The position numbers were made by a program, and so were the translations under genes. From Psettodes erumei (lineage: Eukaryota; Chordata; Actinopteri; Pleuronectiformes; Psettodidae), in NCBI GenBank assembly GCA_016785225.1, contig JAFBJZ010000782.1, positions 124,001 to 188,000 on the forward strand: a stretch of DNA of 64,000 bases, in the 5' to 3' direction. This document shows, piece after piece, positions 26,346-37,230 of this stretch; positions within the stretch are counted from its first letter, which is position 1, and the number at the start of each line of letters is the position of its first letter. The notes below the pieces were generated by a model. It did no database searches and was not told the origin of the DNA. It was given only the letters and a program-made list of their open reading frames with translations.

Positions 26346-27164
26346 TTAGCCATTACTGAATAGTATGGATAGCATTATAACAGGAACAGCCAGGTACAGG
26401 AAACAGCCCAGTAGCACCAGGACGAGCAGCAGAAGGGCAGTGATGGAGAAGCAGAGGGAGTGAAGCCGCATCAGTCTCAGTCCTCTGACGCAGCATGCAC
26501 ATATGTTTCTGCATGTGCGTGCCTCCAGTTGCCTCTCCACAGCGAAGCAGCACAACGGTGATGCTGGGATTGCCTGAGGTTCAGGGCTGGGGCTGACAGC
26601 GAGGGCCGGACCGGGCTCGTAGACGCTAATGCTGTACGACTCCTCCTGAAGCCTCCTGATCTCCCACTGTGGGAACGGCGTGGTCTGTCGACAGAAGGGG
26701 CACTGCAGTCGGCCCGGGTCCTTGCCCCGCCTCATGATGCCCGCTATGCAGTGGTGGCACAGTGTGTGGTTGCAGTTGAGCAGGGTGCTGCGGTGATCTC
26801 CGTGCGAGTCGAAGAGCTCGCTGCAGATGGGGCACTCGTGCCGACTGCTGTCACTGCACAAACTCCTGACACTTCCACTGCAGCCGTGCTGATGCCTGCC
26901 AGCCAATTTCTGCCCTTGTGGAGCAGATGTCTTTGGGTCAGCCCCATCTGTCGCTGTTTGCGTGTCTGCTCTCTGATCCTCGTCATGGCTGTCCTGATGT
27001 TTGTGCTGAAGCAGAGGCTTTATGACTGAGTCACTCTCATCCTCTTGCTTCTCCGCTCCCCTCATGTGTAAAACTCTGACATAAGTCTCCTCTGTCACTG
27101 CTATGTCCTTTTCTTCCAGTGTAACAACGCCTTCCTCTTCAGTATTGACTTCTTCTTCAGCCAT
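26346..27164 (-). CDS. RING-HC finger protein with C-terminal membrane anchor, probable E3 ubiquitin ligase
   Basis: A single-exon frame of 272 codons from ATG to stop. Residues 1-80 are acidic and low in complexity. Residues 111-158 form a C3HC4 RING: C111, C114, C131, H133, C136, C139, C155, C158 (CPIC, NCNH, CHHC, CPFC). About residues 238-268 form one long hydrophobic segment, rich in Leu and Val, that ends three or four residues before the stop. A cysteine-rich stretch (CCF ... CACC) just before it could be palmitoylated. The layout resembles the small membrane RING ligases RNF152, RNF183 and RNF186, but the sequence does not allow a firm orthology call. Human 9q34.3 carries the small RING genes RNF208 and RNF224 near GRIN1, so a syntenic relation is possible. 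It is transcribed in the same direction as grin1. Confidence 0.85.
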   Translation of the reverse strand: MAEEEVNTEEEGVVTLEEKDIAVTEETYVRVLHMRGAEKQEDESDSVIKPLLQHKHQDSHDEDQRADTQTATDGADPKTSAPQGQKLAGRHQHGCSGSVRSLCSDSSRHECPICSELFDSHGDHRSTLLNCNHTLCHHCIAGIMRRGKDPGRLQCPFCRQTTPFPQWEIRRLQEESYSISVYEPGPALAVSPSPEPQAIPASPLCCFAVERQLEARTCRNICACCVRGLRLMRLHSLCFSITALLLLVLVLLGCFLYLAVPVIMLSILFSNG

Positions 27165-29002
27165 GCTTCATCACAAAATGATATTTGTACTTCTTTTTCT
27201 GTCTGCTCAATTCATTAAAGACAACCCTAACATAAGCATTTCCTCATTACAGCAAGCCTGCTTTCTTCCTGGGAAAAAATTCAAGTGAGCCAAGAGCTGA
27301 GGTAATGCTTCTGTAAAACAAGGGCAACATAGTTCTCTCCCACCATAAACCCAGATAAGATAAGCACATTCACAGATAAGGAGTACTAAGCAACAATATG
27401 AGCCTCAGAGAAGTGCCACTGGCCAAATAGAACAGCGAACATTTTACCATTCTGCTCAATTTAACACACTAACATATTTATTGCAAATGGAAAGCCTCTG
27501 CCAGCTCAGAAATGCATGAGCAAACACGTTAGAGCAGAGCAGATTTATTCTGCATATTTCAATAAACATTACATCTGTAGATCAGCAGGTTACTAAAATA
27601 CGTTTTAATATTGAGAAGAAGCAGAGGAGGGGAGTTCATTCCTTATTCACAACAAGTATTGTGCTTTCTAACATGACTGGTTATCTGCGTTGAAATGTAT
27701 CCTTTCTGTTTTATGACCACTTGACAGTATAAGAGAAATTAAAACATAATGCCAAGCAGTTCCACATAACCAGCTCCCGTACCACAGGCAGCTGAACATT
27801 ATTGCTTTTATACATCTGTCCCTTTCCTAAACGGGCACAATAGCATTGAATAAGGCCTCACAGCATTGTAGTCATCAGTGTTTGAGTCAGTGACCAGTCG
27901 GCAATGTGCACCGAGAGACAATAAACACAACAAATGTTTCAACTGCACATTTCCCTCTTCCATGCAGCTAAAGGGTAATGGGAACACAAATTTACGACAG
28001 TGTATTAGGAGCTATACTATATAAATGATGAGGCATAATTAATGTGACCCGATATTGACAATGATTTAAACAACTGTTGTTAATTTTGCTAATTTTATAA
28101 TAACCCCTATTAATAATAATAATAGCCCTAACCCTTAACACATCTGCATACAAACACAATCCCTCTCCAGGCAAAAAAGTAAGAAAACAACAAATATTAG
28201 GTCCCAAGGACCACCTCACGTGTGTGTATATATCGTCATCTGAAGATGCTACTGAATGGAATGATTGTGATGATAATACATTTGATTGTATAACTGAACT
28301 GCAGTAGTACAAAATACTATAGGATTTTTTTCTTAATATGTTTTCCTATTTTTTCATCAAAATCCAACTGTTGTCAAAACTTGTCAAACTTTTTCCCTTT
28401 ACTGAGAGATTCCGGTAAGAAAAACTGGTGAAGTGGTCCTTTAAATTGTTATCATTACTTACCAGTATAATTAGAAAGTTACAGTCACAAAACAAACACA
28501 CCTGACATTAAACCTGCGGCTGGGACAGAGCCCACTTTGATTAAACATTACAGATTTAATCTCTCAATTTGAAAGGCCAGATTAACATTTTCTAACACAG
28601 ATAAAACCAAAGTGAAAAATGATAACAACTCAGATTAGAAACAGGTGGTTTATATTGACTCCAATGAAACATGCAGACAGAACAATTAATAAATCAGCAA
28701 AAACAGTCACTAAAACATAAGAGTGTTACTGCTGATATACTAAAGGAATATATGTAATTTTCTACATTTAATGTAATATTATCCAATAAAAAGAAAAGAC
28801 GGTTTCCAGGTATGCTGTAAAATTGGGCTTTAAAATATAAGGCTTACCCTATCCAACAAAAAAGTCAAGTCAGTCCTTCTGTAATTTATTATATGTGACA
28901 GATAAAAATCAGACCTGGACTCCCTCCTCTGAGATGTCTGATTAATATCACCCCTGATCTGACATCTTCTCTGCTCATTTCTCCTCCTGTACCCCAGAGA
29001 GG
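27165..29002. other. Intergenic, RING gene to nvd; no gene recognised
   Basis: AT-rich sequence between the start of the RING gene and the stop codon of nvd. The frames here are short and unrecognised. The part next to 29002 should contain the nvd 3' UTR. Confidence 0.6.
28885..28890 (-). other. Probable nvd polyadenylation signal (AATAAA)
   Basis: TTTATT on the plus strand reads AATAAA on the gene strand, 113 bases beyond the nvd stop codon. Confidence 0.5.
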
Positions 29003-32000
29003 TCAAAAGTCTAAAGTGTTGCGCTGGTGTCGCAGCCGCGGGCTATTCTCACTGTAGAACTGACTGAACCAGCGCCTGTGCTTCTGGATGGCTGAGTCTT
29101 CCTTCACCAGAAGAGGCTTGGCGATGTACTTCTTATTATTCCAGATCATCACATCCCGCTCAAACTAGACACAAATCAGGAACAGGAGAAGGTCACTGGT
29201 CCAGACTTGTAAATTACGATCACAAAAAGCTATGACAAACACTGAGTGCAGACTGGTGATAAATTAAAGAAAAAACTAAATAAGGCTTATAGTATTGTGT
29301 TGGGCCATTAGGAGCCACTAGAACAGCTTCACTGCCCCGGAAATGTTCAAGTGGGTTGAGATCTGGTGACTGCAGAGGCCATATGAGATGATTCACACAA
29401 TTTTCATACTTAGGATAGACATGTTTCATCATAAGATAAAGGTGATCATGCAGAAAAACCATTGCAGTGACCATTCCCTCTAAATGGGATAAGTGGACAG
29501 CATAACAGAGCCACCGGATGTCCTCACTGTAGGGGTCAAGCATTCAGGCCTGCACTGTTCTCCTGGTGTGTGATACACATGCACTCGCTCACTTGTGGAG
29601 AATATGGTGAGGGATGACTCATCTGACCTTTTTCCCACATCTGTGTAGATCAGTGCCTCTGCTTTCTGCACCACTGAACTTTCAAATCATCTTTGTAACG
29701 AGGGGCTCATTCACTGCAGCCCTGCTATAATATCCCTCTCTGTGTAACTGTTGACACAATGCTCTTCTCCTGATCGCTTCCTGCACTGAGGTTCTCAGTC
29801 ACCTGAAGAAGTGCTGCTGCTGTTTTCATCACATATCGCACTAATCTGGACCCTATATACTGATGCCTTCCCATAAATCTCAGTTCACTATTCCTTTTGA
29901 AACATTACCCAGTTGAGCAGTATTTGTGACTGTGCCCCAAAGCACCTGCATGGAAGCATTTGCGTTCCTTATGTCTCTCCACTCATTTATTGAGGTTTTT
30001 CCTTTAATTCTAATTTTCTTCTACTAAACACTTGATAATCAAGCAGATAGCACAGTGGCAGGACATTTGAAAAGGAACAGTCTTTCATCTCAGAAGGACT
30101 AAGAATTGAATAATAATTAAAGGATTAAATTATTATAATTTCTCAGCAGGGATTTCTGTGTGAAGTGTTGTTGATTAAATGTCACTCCACAGCGACTCCA
30201 TCTGCTGATGAGATTTGACATTTCAGCCAACACTCTTGAGGTATCCATTCAAAAACGAGCTTGTTCTGGTGGCTTTTGTGTTAATAACACATGGGGGAAA
30301 ATTAAAACTAATTCAATAAAAAATAAAATAAAATAATTCATTTACACCTAAATACTATTTATTTACCTAGTTTACTATTCAGACAAAAATATGACTCCCC
30401 TCTTCTTGTGAGCCATTATATTAGCTTTCTGTTAGTTTGTCCTAGTTTTACTTTTCTGTTAAGCTCACAGCATATTATCAAGTTTAATGAGAACAATTTA
30501 CACCTTTTCTGTGAGTGTGTGGTGTTACTTCTGGTGGCAGTGAGGAGACAAATTAAACCAAAAACAGAGTGGGAGGGAAATACTGTATACGCAATGATCT
30601 CTTCACATCAGAGCAAGTCTGTACTCGTAAATAACAGGGATGTGATACATTATTCATGCTGTTCGACAGCTTTAAAAGTTTTAAAGCTTCTTCCTAAAAC
30701 AGTGACTGTAAGGCAGCAGCTCAAACACTATGCAAACAGATAACAATGGAACAATATGTATGTTACAATGACAGAAGAAAGTAAGTGTGTACTGCACCTG
30801 AATGCACTCTGCTCTGAGGATGAATTTGGGCACCAGCGCTGGGATATTAGACTGATAGAAGATTGTGTGAGAGACACACTGCAGCAAAGGCTCCACTGGA
30901 GTCACACAGTGCATGATAACGCCCCGGCCCAGGAAGCTGTGGTCAAACAACAGAAACACTACTCCTGGACCAACCTGAAACACACACAAATGTATGATCA
31001 TATGATCCCACCTACCTCCCATTAACTGAACGAATCGCTGCTGAAATTATGTCCCAACATTGTATCTACTTTGAACGTTACTGTACCTGTCTGGCTACAA
31101 CATGAACATCCAGTAGAGGCCAGTGGTGTCCAAACACAGTAAGTGTGTGTTTCACCAACATCTGAGAACAGTGCTTATTGGGTTCAGACTCTGGTTCCCA
31201 TTGAACCTTAAATAAACATACATACACGTACATTGTTCAATAACTGTTGAGGCTCCCAAAATGAATAGATTATAAAGATTATCTGCATGAGCATTTTACC
31301 TTCCAGTCATGTCTAACAAATTCCCAGAATTTGCTGTTGGTGTAGCGTAGATCCACGCCACTGACGATGCCAGGGGTGTGCAGATGAGCGAGATGAGCAA
31401 TGTCCGCTGCATTTTCAGGGATCTCCTGTCGAGACCAGAAACACTCTTGTGATTGCATTAAAAACCATCTACAATGCCTGAGGGAGTTTGATACCAAATG
31501 TATGTACAGATTCAAAAAATGGATTTAGTCATTTTCAGTCCCTGCTCTGTGGTCAGCAGCAGTGAGGGAACATCATTTGTGAAGATGATGGGACACCCAA
31601 GGATATAAAACACCTAACAAATCAAGTTTCATCTTCAAAAAAATTAAAACATGCTCATATTGTTGATAAAAAAAACAAATCCACACAGCTATCCACCTAC
31701 CTCTATGTGAGCGTTGACAAAGTGTTCAGTTCTCCCTCGATAGGTCCACTCTCCCTTTGTAATCTCCTGCAGCTCTGGGACAGTCCACTGAGGATCTTCT
31801 CCATCACAGTGAAACCAAACCAGGATCTGGCTGTTGACCTCGCAGCTGGGCCAGCAGCGCACCTTGGCAAACTCTGGCACTGAAGGGCAATTGAAACCCG
31901 AATCTAAATCATAGTCTCTTTAGTCTGGATATATACAGAGAAACATGTAATTTTTTTTTGGACAATCCACTGGTTCGATTCAGCACAAACAGCTGTTTCA

Positions 32001-35000
32001 CCCCTCTCTAACAACATATGAACAACAAACAGTGTTGGTCTGTAGATGTTTACTCATGTAGTATCTAAAACAACACAGAAAATGATATACTATAATCTTA
32101 AATCAAATTTGCCAAGCCTCTCCATGCTACCCAGTGGCTGAACCTGTTACATTTTGTACTTTCTATCAGTTTTCTCTGCAGTCAAATTGTTTAGCTTTTC
32201 AAGAATTTGCTGTAAATATTAATTTTCCACAAGAGTACTTTATGAATATTTTTGCGGACTCTTTAGTCTTTGTCCAAGGACTCTCCAAGAGAAAAATGAC
32301 TTTACCTTATAGTTCATACCTTTTTCTGCATAAGGGATCCTCACACACTTGCCATCATTCCCACGAAACTGCCATCCATGAAATGGGCACTCTAAGCAGC
32401 TTCCCACCACCCGTCCTCCCACAGCCAGGTTGGCACCCAAGTGAGGGCAGTAGGCATCCACCACATAGGCCTTCCCATCCTGGCCTCGAAACACTGCCAC
32501 CTGCTCGCCTAGGATAATCAATTACAGCAGGGACAGGCTCTTAATACAACCTAAGATCAGTAGATATTGATTTGAGTATGGCCGTACCTCACCTAGTAAA
32601 AACCTGTCATTGTGATGCACAGTGGTTAAGACCAAGGAACAAAAAGCATGTAGCAATGTGTACTTCAGCACCCATTAAGAAACAATTTAGTGAATACTGA
32701 AGGGAGACTTTGACAAACAAGCAAAGTGCGTACTTGCTAACCATAGATAAACCATAGATTACTGTTAATGTGATGCCAAAGCTAATTTCCTCTAATGTGT
32801 GTCTTGAGAGCAATTGTTAAAAACTGATTCATTAATCATTTAAGCCTCCGCTGGCAGAGTGATTATGTGATTTTAGCATAGCTGGAATTATTCTTATGCC
32901 TGTTGCTGACTGTTTGTTTTGTAGATTACAAACAAAACAATGGAAAGAGGCGCAGGCATTTTGTAAGGGGTGGTTCGGGCATTGCAGTGTACCAAAGTCT
33001 GTCTATTAGCACTATCACGGGGGGTGTCAAAATCAGAATTTTTAAAAATTCTCTACATAGTGGCTTGGTTACTTTAAACAGAGGATAAGCAGCAACAATT
33101 TGCTTTAGGTGGTGAGACTTGACCTGGTATGATCTTGAGTTCTCTGACCACTTTGTATTGGGATTTTGCTAAGTGAATCGGTGCCCAGTCATACACCATA
33201 TCTCAAGATCTCTATGTGCTGAGTGTACTTGGTTTGGCTTGACTTTTGGCTGACCTACATACAGACGCCACATCTGGAGAGCTCAACTTACTTCTACTGT
33301 CTTTCTCTTGGCATTTGGTGGACCTGCAGTGCTCAGATTGCTCCCAGATTAGTTCAGGCTGGTTGAAAGTGGTTTAGAGTAACCGCTGAGCTAGCTCTAG
33401 CAGTGCCTTGTTGGGACATTCCTCAGTAAAAGTCAGAGGAATCCAAAATAAGGTTTGACACCACCACCACACTGCTGTCCCCAGACTTTTGTGGGGCAGA
33501 GCTGAACCACTGCGCTACGTATGAGAACAACACAAGGGAAAAGACACACTTTCCAGAATTTAATATAAGATGTGAATGGATGACCACAGAGAAAAAGTTA
33601 GGAGCCAGACAGTGCAGCCAGTCACAGCAGGTTGCAGTGCAGGAAGGAGGCCAAGTTTTGATTTGGGTCAGCCCAATTTGGGACAGTAAGAAGTCTGGCT
33701 GGAGAGGGAACTTAGGGACTTTAAAGGGAGAAACCAGAGTGATAGATAAGAAAAATAAAATGCTATTACATATTTTATACCATATGGCATCAGGCCAATA
33801 GGTATTCATCTTCTCTGGGGGAAAACAGTCTGTACTTCAATTAATGTTTTCAAACATGCCAACACACCCCAGTGATTTTCTGGCAAACCCTCGTCCCCAC
33901 TTTGGCAGCCATTTATCTGCATCACACTGCTCACAATCATTCAGTCTGTAGGAGCTTCAACAATCTGCTACACAGTGCTTGCACTAAAAATATCCAGGAG
34001 CCTCAGTTATCTACATACAATAATGTAAAATCAACCACAATGTTAAGCATGAGGGTTTATTTTAGCTTGACAAAAAGTTCTCGGAGCTCACAACCACATC
34101 CCATTGTCTTCCCCAGCAGTTTGCGTTTGCTCAGTTGTCATGGAGACAGCTATGTTGAGACGTGCTATGATTTCATCCATTAGTTGCTACTAGTATGCTC
34201 CTTTAAACAGTTTCATATTCCCAGCAACTGAGCAAATGTCACTTGTCAGACATGATTTGGAAGCTCTGGGGGAAAAAAACAACTCCTGTCAAGCAGTTGG
34301 TCAATTAACCAATCTTCAGGATATTAATTACTGCATTCAATATCAATTGTGAACTGAATATCTGTCAAGGTGTTGTTTGGACTTTTGGTTACACAAAACA
34401 AATCATTTGCAGGCACAACTTGTGATGGAATTTTTTTCATATATTTAACAATATTTATAGACTAAACGATTAATCGGTTGATTGAAAAATAGCTAATAGA
34501 TGAATTGGCCACAGAAAATGATCATTACAACCAGACACTGAAACAGTATGTTTCTACATGTTGATCTTCTTCAGGTATAATACCTTTCATATAGTGTTTG
34601 CCACTTTATGTCAGGTAATGTGGCAGAAATATGAAAGCACACTCAGCACTGCACACTCTTTTGAACCGTTTGAACACCGTTTTGAACTCAGACCTCAAAG
34701 AAAACTCTCTGAAGCGATCAAACGCTCTCGACGCACATCCACACGAGAATAACGCATTTAAAATGTGAAACGTGTCTGTTTTACATGATGTGTTGCAGTG
34801 AAAATATGCCAAAATAAATCACACATCAGCATGAATGAAATGTAAACTTTGTATTGAGCTGCTACATATCAAGCAGCACAGAGAGCTGTAAAGCTGTGAA
34901 TGAAGAAGACGTCATATCATTATCATCATATCAGAGGCCTGATGGAGGATAGATCGGTTCTCAGATCACCATAAACACTAAAGCGAAGAGGTCAGTGCCC

Positions 35001-36685
35001 TTAAGACAAATCTAATCATAAAGGAAGTTATAAAGGGCATTTTTCATCATTTTATGACATTTTATTGGCAAAGCCATTAATCAGTTAAAAGGTTAACCAA
35101 GAATCAGCAGTTTATTTGACAGTGAAATAATGATTAGTTGCTACCATTATGTGATAATTTAGTTGATATCAGTAACCACGACATCCACCCCTGTGACACC
35201 TTTAAATCAACAAGCATTTGCAAGCTTGTTTGACCTGGAACAAATGAGGCTTTGTTCAAAAAGTAAGCATTGCTAAGCACCGTAATGTTTAAACTACTCC
35301 CACAAAGGTGGTACATCTTTGTGTTTGAAACAAATCCCAAATCCTCTGTAAATTGATCTTGTCCCTCTGACCCTGGCAACTTAGCCTCACTACACTTGTG
35401 CCTGAGACAACAGAGACCTGAGGAACTGACAACCATCAATGTGTCTGAAATCAGTGTTAAATCCTCTGCTGAGCTGCAACTAGTAATTATCAGTTATTCT
35501 GCAGATAGCCTTTTCGACAGAATAATGATTTTTAGCTATAAAATGTGTTAAAATAGTGATAAAAATTCCCATCACTGTTTATCTAAAACCCCGGTTGAGG
35601 TCTTCAATTTGTCATGAAAAAACAACAATTTGAAACTGACAGATATTCAGTTTCAAAATATTATAATGGAAAAGAAAAGGAAAAAAGAAATATGATTGTT
35701 ATTATTTTCTTGTATACTATTGTTATTCAGGGAGTGCACAAAGCCTGTCTTCCTCCATTTTAAAAACACAAGAAGGGGAAAAAAATCAAAGGACTCCTGT
35801 GCTGCTCCTATGCTGAACCAGAATACAGAAATAATTTCTGACAGAATACGTTGACAGAAGACTTTCTTTGACCACTTGGCCTCTCAGGTCATCTGGTCCA
35901 AAGCAAACAATGGAGAAGCAGCATTTCCTTACTATCCTACACATTCCAAGTGAGTTAAGCCCAGGTGGACAGACTCCCATGGTTAGGCCCAATTATCCAC
36001 GATAAAGGCTGGCCTTACATCTCCTGCTGGTGCCAGCGTCTTTTCTACCTGTCCCACTGTTGAGCTGAGCCTGACATTACCTAGTATCTGCTGAGAGATG
36101 TGAGATAATACTCACTCTGATATTTGGGAAGCTGTTGCCTTTTACTAAATACATATAATTTAGTATTTTTCTTAAGTGTCACATTTGTAATGGTAAGCCA
36201 GTGGTGGGCATGTTTGTCCAGTTGTAACTAATTTAATGCGTCGCACTGGGGCTAGTGACTTTAGTAGTGTTAATGTAACTTTCATTACTTGTCATACCGA
36301 GAACACAGACGTTTTTGACCTCGCCCCTCTCCAGCATGTGTGAGTCCAGCACTCGGTACCAGCCGTTTGGATAGACAGGAGGCAGCTCTCCGGTCTTCCT
36401 TCTGCGGCGCACCTCGTTTGCCGCTTGGGATCTGGAGCGACCGTCCTCGGCGACGTATCCCGCATCTTCGAGCGCCCTGAGCATCTCCAGGGGACAGAAG
36501 AGCAGCCTGTAAAGCCAGGCTACGGCGAGGAGGGAAAGCCCGGCAATGATGCACAGCGGAGCCCGCGCCGGAGCACTGAGCAGCCCCGTTTCTGTCCATG
36601 TCGAGTCCGGCGCACCTCCGCCTTGTATCATAAGCAATGCACCTACTCCCAGCCCAACAACAGCAGCTGCCTTTCCAGTGGACAT
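29003..36685 (-). CDS. nvd: Neverland/DAF-36-type Rieske oxygenase (cholesterol 7-desaturase)
   Basis: The family converts cholesterol to 7-dehydrocholesterol at internal membranes. Seven exons: 36298-36685, 32320-32508, 31701-31879, 31300-31425, 31087-31206, 30798-30974, 29003-29164, giving 446 residues, which is normal for the family. The N terminus has a membrane segment (about 43-64). The Rieske 2Fe-2S ligands are C150-P-H152 and C170-P-F-H173. The mononuclear iron motif is E256, D260, H263, H268. All phases match if exon 2 ends at 32320 (AAAG before GTATGA), giving the join IPYAEK-VPEF. A later GT at 32305 breaks the frame. The start is the ATG at 36685, because the longer frame begins at a GTG. 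The family is known in insects, nematodes and non-mammalian deuterostomes and was lost in mammals. The gene looks fully functional. Confidence 0.93.
29285..29690 (-). mobile_element. Degraded Tc1/mariner transposase remnant in nvd intron 6
   Basis: The minus-strand frames carry Tc1 transposase landmarks in the right order: RSDESSLTIFSTS followed by PGEQCRPECLTPTV, then about 60 codons later DHLYLMMKH and LQSPDLNPLEHF. The last is the conserved SPDLNPIEH block. The frames are broken by stops, and the first third of the protein is not seen. The element lies between the last two nvd exons in the same orientation as the gene, and it may extend to about 29990. Confidence 0.8.
33440..33521 (-). repeat. 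Possible tRNA-derived SINE remnant in nvd intron 1
   Basis: The minus strand has TAGCGCAGTGG, which fits a tRNA A-box, followed by a CCCCA ... TGGGG stem. No convincing B-box follows, so only a decayed SINE head is suggested. Confidence 0.25.
34445..34530. repeat. Fragment of the teleost ATTAATCG repeat in nvd intron 1
   Basis: GACTAAACGATTAATCGG and the flanking bases resemble the dispersed fish repeat built around CGATTAATCG that often ends in an AGAAAATGATCATTA-like stretch. Family name not resolved. Confidence 0.45.
35465..35690. repeat. Teleost interspersed repeat (CTATAAAATGT type) in nvd intron 1
   Basis: The segment contains CAACTAGTAATTATCAG, then TTTTTAGCTATAAAATGTG, then CCATCACTGTTTATC, then AGATATTCAGTTT. 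The same order of landmarks occurs in a very common teleost repeat (variants of CAACTAACGATTA, GGTCTATAAAATGTC, CATCAGTGTTTCC, AGATATTCAGTTT). The copy is diverged. Confidence 0.6.
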
Positions 36686-37230
36686 GCTGTGACTGTCCAC
36701 CTTATCTCTCAGCACTTTGTATGATGATACGCTTTAGTTAACCGTCATCAGGTGTCGCCCGGGAGGGGCAAGCTTGACACCTTGGAGACGAGACACGCGA
36801 CTTAAGCCACACCCAGCCCAGGGCAATATAGGCAAGAATGAATAAATAACCAATGCAAAAAATTAAACTTTTCTAACCATTTAAATTGAACATCAATTGT
36901 TTGGTTTACTGTGATCTAAATATGAAGATTCAACTCATGCTCTGCTTGCACCCTCTTGTGGTGTTTAAGCAATAATGTTCTGTCAGCCAGCCTCCTTGTT
37001 ACTGTTACTGTACACAAGTACATTTATTACACATTGTCAATATTTATAAAGTAACAATTAAATATTATACAAGATATTTATTTATTCTTAATATATCAAT
37101 GATTTTATCTACTTAGTCTGTTGAGTGTGAGTCTTGTTTTGTTTGTTAGTCTCTATCTTTAATTACTGTGTTTGGGCTGCTGTAAAAACCCTGAATTTTC
37201 CCTATGGGGATTCATAAAGAGTATCTTATG
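36686..37230. other. nvd upstream region and 3' flank of the cel pseudogene
   Basis: The short interval contains the presumed nvd promoter (a CCCGGGAGGGG patch near 36758-36770, no clear TATA box). It also contains the former cel 3' flank, with TTTATT (AATAAA on the gene strand) at 37081-37086. No coding sequence was seen. Confidence 0.6.

Noticed and set aside
32306..32319. Extending nvd exon 2 to the GT at 32305
   Set aside because: It leaves phase 0, whereas exon 3 needs one preceding base. The donor at 32320 joins IPYAEK to VPEF in frame.
33423..33809. 128-codon minus-strand frame inside nvd intron 1
   Set aside because: No ATG-led protein of known type. It overlaps a SINE-like remnant and is probably repeat-derived.
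36686..36715. Longer nvd start adding ten residues
   Set aside because: The codon is GTG. The ATG at 36685 is the first usable start.
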